DNA of 64,000 nucleotides from a bacterium (lineage in GTDB: Bacteria > Orphanbacterota > Orphanbacteria > Orphanbacterales > Orphanbacteraceae): assembly GCA_025782575.1 (NCBI GenBank), contig JALGYY010000048.1, positions 1 through 64,000 of the forward strand, given 5' to 3'. Positions 9,110 through 18,538 of this stretch are shown one piece after another. How positions within the stretch are numbered: position 1 is the first letter of the stretch; each line of letters begins with the position of its first letter. The position numbers and the translations under genes are program-made. The notes under the pieces were generated by a model that did no database searches, had not been told where the DNA came from, and was given only the letters and a program-made list of their open reading frames with translations.

Positions 9110-10090
9110 ATGTTGAACAGGGGATCATCGATTTACGTCGCCGGCCATACGGGCCTACTCGGTTCGGCCATCATTCGCCATCTCGAAGAGGATGGCTACG
9201 ACAATATTTTGACCCGGCGCTCTTCTGATCTCGACCTACGGAACCAGGCCCTGGTGGATGATTTCTTTCAGAACAACAGGATCGACCAGGTGGTTCTCAC
9301 GGCGTCCCATGTAGGGGGAATCGCGGCGAACAATACCGAACCGGCCGCGTTTCTCTACGACAATCTCGCCATTCAGACTCACGTGATCCACTCCGCCTGG
9401 CGTGCCGGCGTCCGTCGGCTCCTCTTTCTCGGGAGCGCGTGTATCTACCCCAAACACGCACCTCAACCGATCCGGGAAGAGACGCTTCTAAGCGGTCCTC
9501 TCGAAACGACCAACTCGGCATATTCGATCGCCAAGATCGCCGGCCTCAAACTTTGTGAAACGTTCAACAGACAGTACGGCATGAAGTATCGTTCCGTGAT
9601 GCCTACCAATCTATACGGGCCGAACGACAACTTCGACCTTCAAACGAGCCATGTGGTGCCGGCGTTGATCCGCAAGTTTGTCGAAGCCCGCAGAATCGGC
9701 GCTCCTCATGTGACCGTCTGGGGTTCAGGAAATCCGCGGCGAGAGCTCCTGCATGTTGATGATGCCGCGGCCGCTTGCGTCCTGGCGATCGGTACGCCCG
9801 ACGAAACATGGGAACGTGCCGTGACCGATGATTCCCAGTACATGAATATCGGTACCGGCGATGATATCGCCATCGCCGATCTCGCCGGCCTGATCGGAAA
9901 GATCGCCCGTTTCGACGGCGAGATCGCCTTTGATCGATCCCGGCCGGACGGTGTCGCTGAGCGTCGCCTGGATGTCTCACGGATTCGCTCCATCGGCTGG
10001 AAACCGCGCATCTCCCTCGAAGCCGGACTGACTGAAACGGTTCTCTGGTACGAGGAGCACAGTCGGGAACCGGCCCCCTCTGCACGCTGA
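9110..10090 (+). CDS. fcl: GDP-L-fucose synthase
   Basis: A 326-residue extended short-chain dehydrogenase. The N-terminal cofactor loop is VAGHTGLLGSAIIRHLEE, followed by ASHVGGIAANNTEPAAFLYD, the serine-rich segment FLGSACIYPKHAPQPI with the usual Fcl/WcaG context, and the catalytic YSIAKIAG (Y-x3-K). PTNLYGPNDNFD and the HVDDAAAA segment complete the match. It converts GDP-4-keto-6-deoxy-D-mannose to GDP-L-fucose using NADPH, in the cytoplasm. The start is uncertain: ATG 9110 has GGGAG only 2 nt away, and TTG 9101 has AGGGAG 4 nt upstream. The stop overlaps the ATG of the fucosyltransferase gene by one base, so supply of donor and its transfer are coupled. The gmd gene for the preceding step is not in the window. 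Confidence 0.9.
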   Translation: MLNRGSSIYVAGHTGLLGSAIIRHLEEDGYDNILTRRSSDLDLRNQALVDDFFQNNRIDQVVLTASHVGGIAANNTEPAAFLYDNLAIQTHVIHSAWRAGVRRLLFLGSACIYPKHAPQPIREETLLSGPLETTNSAYSIAKIAGLKLCETFNRQYGMKYRSVMPTNLYGPNDNFDLQTSHVVPALIRKFVEARRIGAPHVTVWGSGNPRRELLHVDDAAAACVLAIGTPDETWERAVTDDSQYMNIGTGDDIAIADLAGLIGKIARFDGEIAFDRSRPDGVAERRLDVSRIRSIGWKPRISLEAGLTETVLWYEEHSREPAPSAR

Positions 10091-11091
10091 TGCCGACGCC
10101 TGTCCTGATCGTCAAAGGAGCCGAAGGAATCGGGAACCGGATTCTCGCGCTTCTCTCCGGCATTCTCTATTCTCGGATCTCCGGCCGAACTCTCCTGGTC
10201 GACTGGCGGGATCCCACATTCTCTGACGACGGCAAGAACGCGTTTTCCAGTCTGTTCGATTGTCCGGAAGCCGCCCCGATCACCAAACTGAGCGAAGCGC
10301 TGACGACATTTGTGCCCCCCGTCTGGCAGGGCCGGCTCGAAAAACATCACCGCGAAATGATTCGAATCCATTTCAGCGACCGGTTCAGGGATCCGCGAAG
10401 CTGGTCAGGTATCGGAATCGATCCCTCCCGATCCAACTATCAGGAGGATGTCGCGGTCTTCTTCTCCTTCTTTGATCGGATTCAGGAAATGCGTGGCCTT
10501 TTCCATGGAGAATTCGCTTTCCTCCGCCAGATGACCAACGACGAAATTCTGCGAGATCTGCTGCGAGAGGCGATCGCCCCCGCCCAGGCGGTTCGCGAAC
10601 GAGTCGCCGCATTTCAAAAGGATCATTTCACCGGGCCGGTAATCGGCATCCACGTTCGGAGAACCGACAAGCACAGCCGACTGGGACCAACCCTCAAATC
10701 ACTCGATCGCCTCCGCGCAAAGTCGCCCCACGCTTCCGTTTTTGTCGCTACTGACAACCGGGATGTTATCGAGCTGATCGAGAGCCGGCACGGACCTGTG
10801 CTAACGACGCCGAAACGGTACTCCGCTCCCGGTGTGGCCATCCACAAAGACACCTCCCGGCCGAGTCGCGTCGCAACCGGGATCGAGGCGCTTATCGATC
10901 TCTATCTGCTGGCCGGTTGTGACTACCTGATCCATGATGAGCATTCTTCCTTCGCCCGCGTGGCCCGGTTGATCACGAATGCGCCACGCGACCGAATCCA
11001 CAATGTCCAGCGCGCGCCATGGCTCCCTTACCCCTGGCGTCACAAGCTATGGATCTCATACCGGCGTTTCCGGTACGGTCTGTTTCGTTAG
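10090..11091 (+). CDS. NodZ-like fucosyltransferase
   Basis: A 333-residue protein with the motif GIHVRRTDKHS (~186-196), the GDP-fucose binding signature of the alpha-1,6-fucosyltransferase/NodZ superfamily (HVRRTDK). Further conserved segments are VFVATDNRDVIELIES and the late DLYLLAGCDYLIHDEHSSFA, which matches the D-x7-C/S-D-x-L region of that fold. No signal peptide, so cytoplasmic. The direct TGATG overlap with the GDP-fucose synthase gene is strong context for a fucosyl transfer role, probably onto an O-antigen or capsular glycan. The acceptor and linkage cannot be read from sequence. The basic C-terminus (WRHKLWISYRRFRYGLFR) may bring it to the membrane. Confidence 0.72.
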   Translation: MPTPVLIVKGAEGIGNRILALLSGILYSRISGRTLLVDWRDPTFSDDGKNAFSSLFDCPEAAPITKLSEALTTFVPPVWQGRLEKHHREMIRIHFSDRFRDPRSWSGIGIDPSRSNYQEDVAVFFSFFDRIQEMRGLFHGEFAFLRQMTNDEILRDLLREAIAPAQAVRERVAAFQKDHFTGPVIGIHVRRTDKHSRLGPTLKSLDRLRAKSPHASVFVATDNRDVIELIESRHGPVLTTPKRYSAPGVAIHKDTSRPSRVATGIEALIDLYLLAGCDYLIHDEHSSFARVARLITNAPRDRIHNVQRAPWLPYPWRHKLWISYRRFRYGLFR

Positions 11092-11158
11092 ATCGATCAT
11101 TGTTTCCGTTTCTTCATACTTCCGGGGGCGGTTCCGCCGGCCGGGAAAGGAGTGTTTC

Positions 11159-12034
11159 ATGCAGTCATCCACGGATCCGTCGGGAATGGGCGAGATTTTC
11201 AGTCTATGGGTTCAACAGAGCCGGGAGTGGTTGATCGCGAGCGGCCCTGAAGTTCTGGGTCGAATCGCGCTGTTCATCGGTATCCTGATCCTGTTTCGTC
11301 TGGCTTCCGCAGTGATCGGTCGGGGGGTAAAACGTACGATACATGCCTCCCGGATTGAAACATCCCAGCTCCTGGAAAACATGATCGCCTCCCTCGCCTC
11401 GAAAGCGCTTCTCGTTGTCGGGCTCTTGATCGCGCTCTCTCAGATCGGAATCAATCTCGCCCCTCTCATCGCCGGGTTCGGTGTGGCCGGTTTCATTCTC
11501 GGCTTTGCCCTTCAGGACACATTGTCGAATTTCGCCGCCGGACTGATGATTCTCTTTTATCGGCCTTATGATGTAGGAAGTTCGGTTGAAGCAGGCGGGG
11601 TCAGCGGCCGAGTCGAACAGATGAGTATTGTTTCGACGACCATTATGACCGGCGACAACCAGAAGATCTTTGTACCGAACAAGAAAATCTGGGAAGACAT
11701 CATCCGTAACCGGAATGCCAAAAGTACGCGGCGGGTCGATCTTACATTCGGGGTCGGTTATGACGACGATCTGAAGAAGACTGAAAAAATCCTTGGAGAA
11801 ATTCTCGCCGACCATAACCTCGTCCTGGATGACCCGGCACCATCAGTCAAACTGCACGCCCTCGGCGAATCTTCGATCGATTTCATCGTGCGACCCTGGG
11901 TCAACACGGCGGACTACTGGACCGTTTACTGGGATGTAACGAGAGAAGTGAAGCAGCGTTTCGACGCCGAAGGAATCTCGATTCCCTATCCTCAGCGGGA
12001 CGTTCACCTCTATGAGGAACGGAAGGCGGGATAA
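11159..12034 (+). CDS. MscS-family mechanosensitive ion channel
   Basis: A 291-residue small-conductance channel of the minimal MscS type. There are three membrane helices; the third is the pore helix LIAGFGVAGFILGFALQDTL followed by SNFAAGLMILFYRPYDVG, a hallmark of the family. The beta domain (VSGRVEQMSIVSTTIMTGDNQKIFVPN is split here as VSGRVEQMSIVST and NQKIFVPNKKIW) and the alpha/beta C-terminus follow. It would open on hypo-osmotic shock in the inner membrane. ATG 11159 has AAGGAG 7 nt upstream; the frame is open upstream into the fucosyltransferase gene but without a ribosome site. It follows that gene by 67 bp and may be separately transcribed. Confidence 0.92.
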   Translation: MQSSTDPSGMGEIFSLWVQQSREWLIASGPEVLGRIALFIGILILFRLASAVIGRGVKRTIHASRIETSQLLENMIASLASKALLVVGLLIALSQIGINLAPLIAGFGVAGFILGFALQDTLSNFAAGLMILFYRPYDVGSSVEAGGVSGRVEQMSIVSTTIMTGDNQKIFVPNKKIWEDIIRNRNAKSTRRVDLTFGVGYDDDLKKTEKILGEILADHNLVLDDPAPSVKLHALGESSIDFIVRPWVNTADYWTVYWDVTREVKQRFDAEGISIPYPQRDVHLYEERKAG

Positions 12035-12087
12035 AGCATCAGGATGAGTTGGTTCTCGATTGGGGGCCGCACAGATCAGCCCGTTTC

Positions 12088-12096
12088 TGCTATAAT
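12088..12096 (+). promoter_or_regulatory. extended -10 promoter (TGCTATAAT)
   Basis: TGC followed by a perfect TATAAT on the plus strand. Transcription would begin near 12103, about 20 nt before the in-frame ATG 12124 and 75 nt before the preferred start 12178 of the BNR-repeat gene. No good -35 is present, as is usual for extended -10 promoters. Confidence 0.4.
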
Positions 12097-12177
12097 CCTC
12101 ATAGCTTCCCAGGATTTATCAGAATGAAAGCGCCCCCCTGTTCACCGCTCCCATCGGTTCGTTCAGATTGGAGATCC

Positions 12178-14766
12178 ATGAGAAATCTCGAACTAGTATG
12201 TGGCAGTCGGTTGGGGATTGGACCCCAAGGCACCCTGGTCCTTTCGCTGCTCACCGTAGTAATTGCATTCTTCCTGGCCGGAGCATGGTGCACCATCTCA
12301 GCAGATCAGCCGATCCCCGGAAATGCCGCCGAAGAATGGCTCGATCAGATGGGCCGGTATTTCGACGAGCATCCCGAACTCAAAAACGAGAGAGGGAGTG
12401 GCTGGAAGCCCTACAACCGGGCGAAATGGGCTCGCGAAAGAAGAGCCACCGAAGGGGTTGCCTCTCTCGGCGAGGCGCGCTGGCATGTGTGGGAGGAGAA
12501 AGTACGGAGATCGGGCGGGACGTCCAAGGCATCAGTGGCGAACTGGTTCTCCATGGGGCCCTCCAACATGTCCGGACGGATCTTATGCATCGATTTTGAC
12601 CCGACTGACGCGAATATTGTTTATGCAGGATCGGCGAGCGGCGGGCTCTGGAAATCGAACGACAACGGGCTTTCCTGGGCAACGACCACCGACGAGCTTC
12701 CCACCCTCGCGATCGGAGCGGTCTGCGTGCTCCCCTCGAATCCGGATATCGTGCTCATCGGAACCGGGGAGGGGACGGGAGCGGGAGCGGGGGACGATGG
12801 TGTCGGGATACTGAAATCCACCGATGCCGGGCAGACCTGGAACACCACCAGCCTGACCTTTCCGATCACGGCAGGTCACGGGTTCCATGTGATGAAAGTG
12901 ATCCCGAACACCGAGACGATACTGGCCGGGACGAATGCCGGGCTCTATCGTTCGACTGATAACGGCGACAACTGGACACAGATCAAGGCGAGCGGCCACT
13001 GGTACGATATTGCCTGGAAGCCGGATGACCCCACGAAGATCTATGCATGCAGAGGTCTCGGTCCGAGCTTTAACAACGTAAAAATTTCCACGGACGACGG
13101 GCTTACATGGTCATTGCTCGGAACAGGCCAGCCGGCGAGCAGCCTGATCGGCAAGACCAAAATCGCCGTTTCCGCGGCCGACCCGAACGTGATTTACGCC
13201 AACTACACCAACTCCTCGAATCATCAGACTCTCGGTGTCTACAAAAGCATCGATGCCGGCGCCACATGGAATCTGATGACCTCTACACCGAACATGACGA
13301 ACAGCCAGGGCTGGTACAACCTGACCCTTGCTGTCGATCCGGACGACGCGGACGTTGTCATCGCCGGAGGAGTCAGTCTCTACCGCGCGACAGACGGTGG
13401 TGTGAGCTTCTCCAAAACCGGGGAGGGATTCATCCTTGGCAACGAAACCGATGTTCACTGGGATCACCATGCCATCGTCTATGAACCTGGGAGCAGCAAC
13501 ACTGTCTGGGTGGGGAACGACGGAGGAGTCTGGCGTTCCACTGATGACGGCGCGACATGGAGTTCGAGGCGCGAGGGAATCGTCTCCTACCAGTTCTACG
13601 ATATCTGCGCGTCGGAATCGAATGACTTTGCCATGGGGGGCGCACAGGACAACGGAATACCCGGCCGGCTCGGATTCGACGACTGGTTCGTCTCCAACCT
13701 CCTTGCCGACGGTTTCGTCTGTAATATCGCCCCGGGGAACCCGGATCGAATCTATGCCGAGTGGCAGTTCGGAAACCATGTGAGAAGTATCGATGGGGGT
13801 CAGTCCTGGGTTGCTACTATGTCCGGAATCACGGGGAATGGAGCTTGGATGACACCGGTCGCTATGGATCTGAACAAACCGAAGCAGCTTTTCACCTCGA
13901 CAAGTGACGGCGTCTTTCGAACCGACAATCGAATGAACACGTGGTCTCAGGTGGGAAACCAGACAGCGATCTGGATCGATCACAGTCTCGCCGATAGTCT
14001 TACGGTCTGGACAGTGAACTCAATCGGGCCGCATGTCTCGACCGATGACGGCAACACCTGGACAGCCGCGGCCGGCTACGGTTTCTCTGTCGGGTCGGAG
14101 ACAAAGGTCGCAACTCATCCGACCGAGCCGAATACTGCGTTCATCACATTCGGCGGCTACTCTACAGCTGCACATATTGTGATGACCACTGACCTCGGTC
14201 TGACATGGACCAATGTGACAGGTGATTTTCCGGCACAACCGGTTAACACGATGGTTGTCGATCCCGATGATCCCGACGCCTGGTATATCGGCACCGATGT
14301 CGGCGTCTGGACAAGCAGCGATGGCGGCGCCACGTGGATGCCATTCGATACCGGACTCCCGAACGCTGTTATCAGCGATCTTGAGATCAGGCGGTCTGCA
14401 CGGAAACTGGTGGCGGGAACGTTCGGGCGAGGCGCATGGGAGACCGACCTTCCCGGTCTCCCGACCGGTATCGCTGCCGGCGGATCGGTCGGTTCCTCCC
14501 ACGATCTGCTGCTCGATCCTCCTTCACCTAATCCGGTTCGGGGGGAGACACTCTTGCGCTTCGCCGCCAGGCACGACGGGCCGGTATCGCTCGATGTCTA
14601 CGACATCCGAGGCCGGCGCGTAGACCACGTCGCCGACCTGAGCCGAGGGGACGGCATCATCCGTACGGCTACATGGTCAACGGAAGGGCTCCCGAGTGGG
14701 GTCTACTTCGCTCGCTTGATTGCGGGGTCCCGAACAACGGTGAGGCGCGTAGTTGTAACGAAGTAG
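12178..14766 (+). CDS. secreted BNR/VPS10-like repeat protein with type A sorting domain
   Basis: About 862 residues. Signal-anchor/signal peptide (TLVLSLLTVVIAFFLAGAWC), then many BNR/sortilin-type propeller repeats with Asp-box-like blades: YAGSASGGLWKSNDNG, LYRSTDNGDNW, VWRSTDDGATW, VWTSSDGGATW. The entry motif NWFSMGPSNMSGRILCIDFD is typical of such proteins in Bacteroidota and relatives. The last ~85 residues form a FlgD-like sorting domain (SPNPVRGETLLRF, LDVYDIRGRRV, LPSGVYFARL). Catalytic residues for a known enzyme are not evident; adhesion or glycan binding is possible. ATG 12178 has GGAG 4-5 nt upstream; ATG 12124 is the alternative and would add a long charged N-region. It is convergent with the nap operon, with only 11 bp between stops and no hairpin. 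Confidence 0.85.
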   Translation: MRNLELVCGSRLGIGPQGTLVLSLLTVVIAFFLAGAWCTISADQPIPGNAAEEWLDQMGRYFDEHPELKNERGSGWKPYNRAKWARERRATEGVASLGEARWHVWEEKVRRSGGTSKASVANWFSMGPSNMSGRILCIDFDPTDANIVYAGSASGGLWKSNDNGLSWATTTDELPTLAIGAVCVLPSNPDIVLIGTGEGTGAGAGDDGVGILKSTDAGQTWNTTSLTFPITAGHGFHVMKVIPNTETILAGTNAGLYRSTDNGDNWTQIKASGHWYDIAWKPDDPTKIYACRGLGPSFNNVKISTDDGLTWSLLGTGQPASSLIGKTKIAVSAADPNVIYANYTNSSNHQTLGVYKSIDAGATWNLMTSTPNMTNSQGWYNLTLAVDPDDADVVIAGGVSLYRATDGGVSFSKTGEGFILGNETDVHWDHHAIVYEPGSSNTVWVGNDGGVWRSTDDGATWSSRREGIVSYQFYDICASESNDFAMGGAQDNGIPGRLGFDDWFVSNLLADGFVCNIAPGNPDRIYAEWQFGNHVRSIDGGQSWVATMSGITGNGAWMTPVAMDLNKPKQLFTSTSDGVFRTDNRMNTWSQVGNQTAIWIDHSLADSLTVWTVNSIGPHVSTDDGNTWTAAAGYGFSVGSETKVATHPTEPNTAFITFGGYSTAAHIVMTTDLGLTWTNVTGDFPAQPVNTMVVDPDDPDAWYIGTDVGVWTSSDGGATWMPFDTGLPNAVISDLEIRRSARKLVAGTFGRGAWETDLPGLPTGIAAGGSVGSSHDLLLDPPSPNPVRGETLLRFAARHDGPVSLDVYDIRGRRVDHVADLSRGDGIIRTATWSTEGLPSGVYFARLIAGSRTTVRRVVVTK

Positions 14767-14777
14767 CGAACTCCAGG

Positions 14778-15350
14778 CTAGTCTTCGAGCGGCACGATTT
14801 TAAACGCGGTCGGTGTAGCTTCGCAGTGGTAAACGCAGAGACCGCAGCCGACACACTGCTCTTCATTATAGACGAGGCTGGTCAGCTTCATGGTCAAGGC
14901 TCCGGAAGACGGCGGACAGTAATGGGTACACGTATCGCAGAGAACTCCCTGGCTAATGAGACAGAGATCGCGGTTCAACTCCACCTTGGCGATCGGCGCC
15001 GGTTCATGTCCCGCGTCGAGCGTAAGGGCGCCTGAGGGGCAGGCCCGAATGCAGTCCCAGCTTTCACACCAATGACAGGCCGACTCACCCGGTTCGAGAT
15101 AAGGCGACCCTTCTCCCTGTCCGAACGCAGGTCCCATTCGCAGGATTACGTCATGGGGACATGCGCTCGCACAGTCCGTGCACTTCTCGCATCGCGCCAG
15201 AAAAGCGATCTCGTCCGGGAGAGCGCCCGGCGGCCGGATCGGACGGACTTCCTCTTCTTTCCCATCGTCCTTTCGAGGCGGGATGATTCCCTTGAATAGA
15301 TCACCGGGCCTCAGTCGAAAAAATTGTCTTCTCGATAGATCGCGAGCCAT
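14778..15350 (-). CDS. napF: NapF-like polyferredoxin
   Basis: A 190-residue cytoplasmic iron-sulfur protein with four cysteine clusters: CEKCTDCASACP (~55), CHWCESWDCIRACP (~92), CLISQGVLCDTCTHYCP (~130) and CVGCGLCVYHCE (~168). The N-terminus LSRRQFFRLRPGDLF resembles the NapF start (RRxFF without a cleavable export signal). NapF is thought to help load or reduce the NapA catalytic subunit before export. It is the last gene of the operon; ATG 15350 is one base after the stop of the upstream gene. NapF is usually ~165 residues with four clusters, so the length fits. A NapG-like export function is possible, but the short N-terminus favours NapF. Confidence 0.75.
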   Translation of the reverse strand: MARDLSRRQFFRLRPGDLFKGIIPPRKDDGKEEEVRPIRPPGALPDEIAFLARCEKCTDCASACPHDVILRMGPAFGQGEGSPYLEPGESACHWCESWDCIRACPSGALTLDAGHEPAPIAKVELNRDLCLISQGVLCDTCTHYCPPSSGALTMKLTSLVYNEEQCVGCGLCVYHCEATPTAFKIVPLED

Positions 15351-15351
15351 C

Positions 15352-16989
15352 TTACATCCCCGATCGCATTTCCATCGGCTGAGCGATGAGCCAGACGCTG
15401 AAACTGGAGTACAGGATCATTACCAGGATCAGCGGAATGAGCGCACGAAACGCCTGCTTCCGATCCGCGAATAGAACGCGTGCCACACGATCGGCGGTAA
15501 CCACACCGAACAGATGTCCGGTGACAATAAGAGAAATCTGGAGCCACCAGATCGAATTGATCGTCAGAAGGGGCATGTAGACTTTATCCGCTGTGCCGAA
15601 GAGATCCCAGCCCCAACCGAACGGATCGCTGAGCAGGGGCATAATATATTGCGCTTCCATGAAGAAGTGCATGCCATTATGGGCGAGGTGATAGAAGAGT
15701 GCGATCGGGATGACGGAGTATGCAAACGCACGAAAGATCCGCGCCGTCCGCAATTCGGATCCTGCCGTGAGCGCCCGCGATACCGCCGCCGTTCCCCAGA
15801 ACAGCATGGTGGGCAGAATGATCATGAGCGCCATCAACACAGAAAATACGATATTCGGCCCCATCCCGAAATCGGCGCGCAGTCTGTTGACTGTCTCCTG
15901 CCAGAACGGCGTCATCGTAAGCCCGTGAAAGCTAGTCAGAGCGAGCAGCGAGATGGCGAGGACAGCTTCGTCCCATCGAAAGCGAATCTTCCGGAAGAGA
16001 TCGGCGCCAAGGGGCCTGATGTTCAGTCCGATATTGTCATGGGGGCATGAGCGGATACACTCGGTGCATAGCGTGCAATAGGTGTTCTCCGTGAGTGCGC
16101 CCGGGAAGAGCGACGTGGGACAACCGACCGCAGTTTCACTCCCGTTGTAACACTCCTTTCCCTCACAACTCGTACAGATCTCTTTCGGACCGGGTCTGAT
16201 TTCGATCGGGGCGAACAGCGCATAAAGCCCCTGAATCCTGCCGACGAAGCAGAGATAACGACAGAAGGCACGCCTCTCGAACAGCAGTGCCGTGATGACC
16301 GCCATGGCGACGAAGCCGATTCCGAGAAGGGCGGTCATCGACGGCGAGCGTGTCACGTCGAGGCCGAGTTCCAGCCAGGTGAGGACGATGAAGAGAACGA
16401 GTGCGATATGGGTATTTTTCAGCGCCCGGGGCCAGCGGAATTCGAAACCGATCTTCTTGATGCGCGATCGAAGTGACAGAGAGGAGACGATCGACGAAAT
16501 CCCTTCCCAGGGGCAGACCGCGCAGAATGCCGTCCCCATGCCGAGGATGACGAAAATGAGAAGAGCCCACCACCAGGTCCATGTAAGGACCGGCGCGATA
16601 TTCACTCTCTGATTCCCGAAGAGTCCGGCCGCGATCACAAGCCCGAACAGACCGATCGAGAGCGCCTGAATCATCATGGGAAACCCGGGCCGCCTCACCA
16701 GCCAGTTCACCATACGTAGCTTTAGCAGATTGAACGTCGGGTACGACTTGACTTCTCTCTTTCTCATACGACTGAGAAGCAGGTGGCTGACAATGATGAT
16801 AGCGATAATGCCACCGGCGGCGATCGAGGGGGGGACGCCGGCCATCTGGTGACCCGCGCTCTGGGGGGGCATCGTGGTCGCACCGGTCTCGTCGGTCGCC
16901 TGGTGCATCGGACAGTTGGTCATTCCGCAGTATTTGCAGAGCTCTCCCGTCTCTTCCGAAGCGCCGCCGTTTTGCTCGTCGATCTGCAA
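15352..16989 (-). CDS. large NapH/CcoG-like membrane 4Fe-4S protein
   Basis: A 545-residue integral membrane protein with roughly ten hydrophobic segments. The centre carries the NapH/NosR/CcoG pattern: CAVCPWEG, then RRAFCRYLCFVGRIQGLY (Cx3CP-like sites facing the cytoplasm), followed by ferredoxin-type clusters CTSCEGKECYNGSETAVGCP and CTLCTECIRSCP. An extra C-terminal half has several helices and histidines (YHLAHNGMHFFMEAQY), and a short N-terminal Cys motif CKYCGMTNCPMH could bind metal. It would pass electrons from quinol toward the periplasm or from cytoplasm to membrane. It is nearly twice the length of NapH (~290). The start is TTG 16989, directly abutting the upstream TAG, with a purine-rich site GGGAAG. 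I know no standard nap gene of this shape. Confidence 0.75.
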   Translation of the reverse strand: MQIDEQNGGASEETGELCKYCGMTNCPMHQATDETGATTMPPQSAGHQMAGVPPSIAAGGIIAIIIVSHLLLSRMRKREVKSYPTFNLLKLRMVNWLVRRPGFPMMIQALSIGLFGLVIAAGLFGNQRVNIAPVLTWTWWWALLIFVILGMGTAFCAVCPWEGISSIVSSLSLRSRIKKIGFEFRWPRALKNTHIALVLFIVLTWLELGLDVTRSPSMTALLGIGFVAMAVITALLFERRAFCRYLCFVGRIQGLYALFAPIEIRPGPKEICTSCEGKECYNGSETAVGCPTSLFPGALTENTYCTLCTECIRSCPHDNIGLNIRPLGADLFRKIRFRWDEAVLAISLLALTSFHGLTMTPFWQETVNRLRADFGMGPNIVFSVLMALMIILPTMLFWGTAAVSRALTAGSELRTARIFRAFAYSVIPIALFYHLAHNGMHFFMEAQYIMPLLSDPFGWGWDLFGTADKVYMPLLTINSIWWLQISLIVTGHLFGVVTADRVARVLFADRKQAFRALIPLILVMILYSSFSVWLIAQPMEMRSGM

Positions 16990-17598
16990 CTACTTCCCTT
17001 TCCCTTTTCCGGCCCGTGCCGCCGCCCGCCTGTCCTGCTTCACCCGGGCCCGCCGTGAACCGACCGCGACCACAGCCACCAGCGCCACAAGAATGCCAGC
17101 GACCCCCTTCCCCCAGTTGGTCCTCTGGGAAGACAACCGGAACGGTATCAGAACCGTGCCGCCCGGTTCCTCGCCGAGTGTCACCCGGAGCGAGTAGCGG
17201 CCCGTATCGGGGAGTTCGTGCTGAATGGCATAGACGCATTCCTCTGCAGGGCCTTCAAAATCCTCCTCATAAAACGGGTCGTCCCGATCGAGAATCGAAA
17301 GTATGAGCGGACCGTCATAGACCTTATTCGCTCTCAAATTAAAAATGATGAGATAGAGACGAGCATTGTCAGGCTGGTAAAGGTCCTCTTTCGTAAGGCC
17401 CTGAAAATCATAAAGCACCAGAGAGTATTCGTACTCACCATCCTGGCCGAGGAATTCCTCGGTCGGCACCTGGGGGTAATTCTCGAAGTAGGAGTAATGG
17501 GGCAGTCCTTTGAAGTGATGCGCCGCTGCCGAAACGGGGATCACGAGCGAGGCGACCAAAGCCGCCAGGACGATCGATTTTCGTGCATAGCAATTCAT
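16990..17598 (-). CDS. nap-operon periplasmic protein with C-terminal anchor, unknown
   Basis: A 202-residue protein: Sec signal (IVLAALVASLVIPVSAAA), a His-rich conserved-looking stretch HHFKGLPHYSYFENYPQVP right after cleavage, an all-beta domain (YEYSLVLYDFQGL, ARLYLIIFNLRA, GRYSLRVTLGEEPGG), one C-terminal membrane helix (GVAGILVALVAVVAVG) and a basic tail. This is the layout of a single-pass periplasmic sensor or chaperone; the vicinal histidines suggest metal binding. ATG 17598 overlaps the napH stop (ATGA), so it is translationally coupled. I do not recognise a named family. Its place between two NapH-type proteins points to a role in assembling or feeding the reductase. Confidence 0.65.
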   Translation of the reverse strand: MNCYARKSIVLAALVASLVIPVSAAAHHFKGLPHYSYFENYPQVPTEEFLGQDGEYEYSLVLYDFQGLTKEDLYQPDNARLYLIIFNLRANKVYDGPLILSILDRDDPFYEEDFEGPAEECVYAIQHELPDTGRYSLRVTLGEEPGGTVLIPFRLSSQRTNWGKGVAGILVALVAVVAVGSRRARVKQDRRAAARAGKGKGK

Positions 17599-18536
17599 CG
17601 TTTCTTCATTCCGATCGAGAGGCATTGGGTCGGACAGATGGTAATGCATTCACCGCAGACTGAGCAATCCCTCGTCTCGTCATTTCGCGGATCCACATGA
17701 AGCGGGCAGACTACCGCGCAGCTGGTACAACCTTCTTTGCAGTTAGGCGCATCCCGCCGGACCGTAATCACCGGTTTACGGCCGATCGCACCGAGAAGCC
17801 TGCCCGTCGGGCAGAGCCACCTGCAGGTAAACTGCTTCCCCAGAAGGAGATCGAGGAGGGCCATGACCACCAGGCTTCCCGCGGCGGCGGAAAGTGTGCC
17901 GAAAGCGATCGACTGAAAGATCGTCTGCCCCATGGCAAAGTAGGGGAGAACAAACACCCATACGCCGTGGCCGGTCCAGACTGCGGCGACGAGCCCTCCC
18001 GCCAGAACGCCCCACGAAACCGCGCGGGGAACTTCCAGGTCAGGAAAATAGAAGAACCGTTCCAGTAATCTGCGAATCCGTGATATGACATAGAAACCGA
18101 GAGAGGCGGGGCAGATATACCCGCAGAAGACACGGCCGAACAGGAGCGCGAGACCGAGAGGCACGATCAACCCGAATGCGATCGCGGGCGTCCAGGAGTG
18201 ATCCTTGGCCAGTAGGGAGAGAGCGGCGATCGGATCGGTAAAGGGGACGCCGAACAGGCGAATGGACCAGGTCATCCCCCCCATGGTGCGGACCACTTCC
18301 TCCGGCTCGCCGAAGAGAGAGAGAAACGCTTCTGACCATTCATACGCGATTCGAGTCGCTTTACCCGAGCTGAGTTCCACAAGTCGGGGGTGATTGTATC
18401 CGAGTTTCAGGTTGGCGTATGTTGTCCAGAATGCGAGCGTGCATAGCATCAGAAGAACTGACGCCCGCGTGATCACGGAGAGAACGAGCAGATATTTTCC
18501 AAGGCGTGAGTTCGATGCGGATCCGTTTCGCACCAC
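17595..18536 (-). CDS. napH: NapH-like quinol dehydrogenase membrane subunit
   Basis: A 313-residue inner-membrane protein with about five helices. It has the NapH signatures FCGYICPASLGFYV and FTCRWLCPTGRLLG (two CxxxCP sites on the cytoplasmic face) and two C-terminal 4Fe-4S motifs, CKEGCTSCAVVCP and CSVCGECITICP. With NapG it forms an alternative quinol-oxidising route to periplasmic nitrate reductase. GTG 18536 starts two bases after the napG stop; a second GTG follows directly. Length and motif order match NapH (~290-310). Confidence 0.85.
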   Translation of the reverse strand: MVRNGSASNSRLGKYLLVLSVITRASVLLMLCTLAFWTTYANLKLGYNHPRLVELSSGKATRIAYEWSEAFLSLFGEPEEVVRTMGGMTWSIRLFGVPFTDPIAALSLLAKDHSWTPAIAFGLIVPLGLALLFGRVFCGYICPASLGFYVISRIRRLLERFFYFPDLEVPRAVSWGVLAGGLVAAVWTGHGVWVFVLPYFAMGQTIFQSIAFGTLSAAAGSLVVMALLDLLLGKQFTCRWLCPTGRLLGAIGRKPVITVRRDAPNCKEGCTSCAVVCPLHVDPRNDETRDCSVCGECITICPTQCLSIGMKKR

Positions 18537-18538
18537 GC

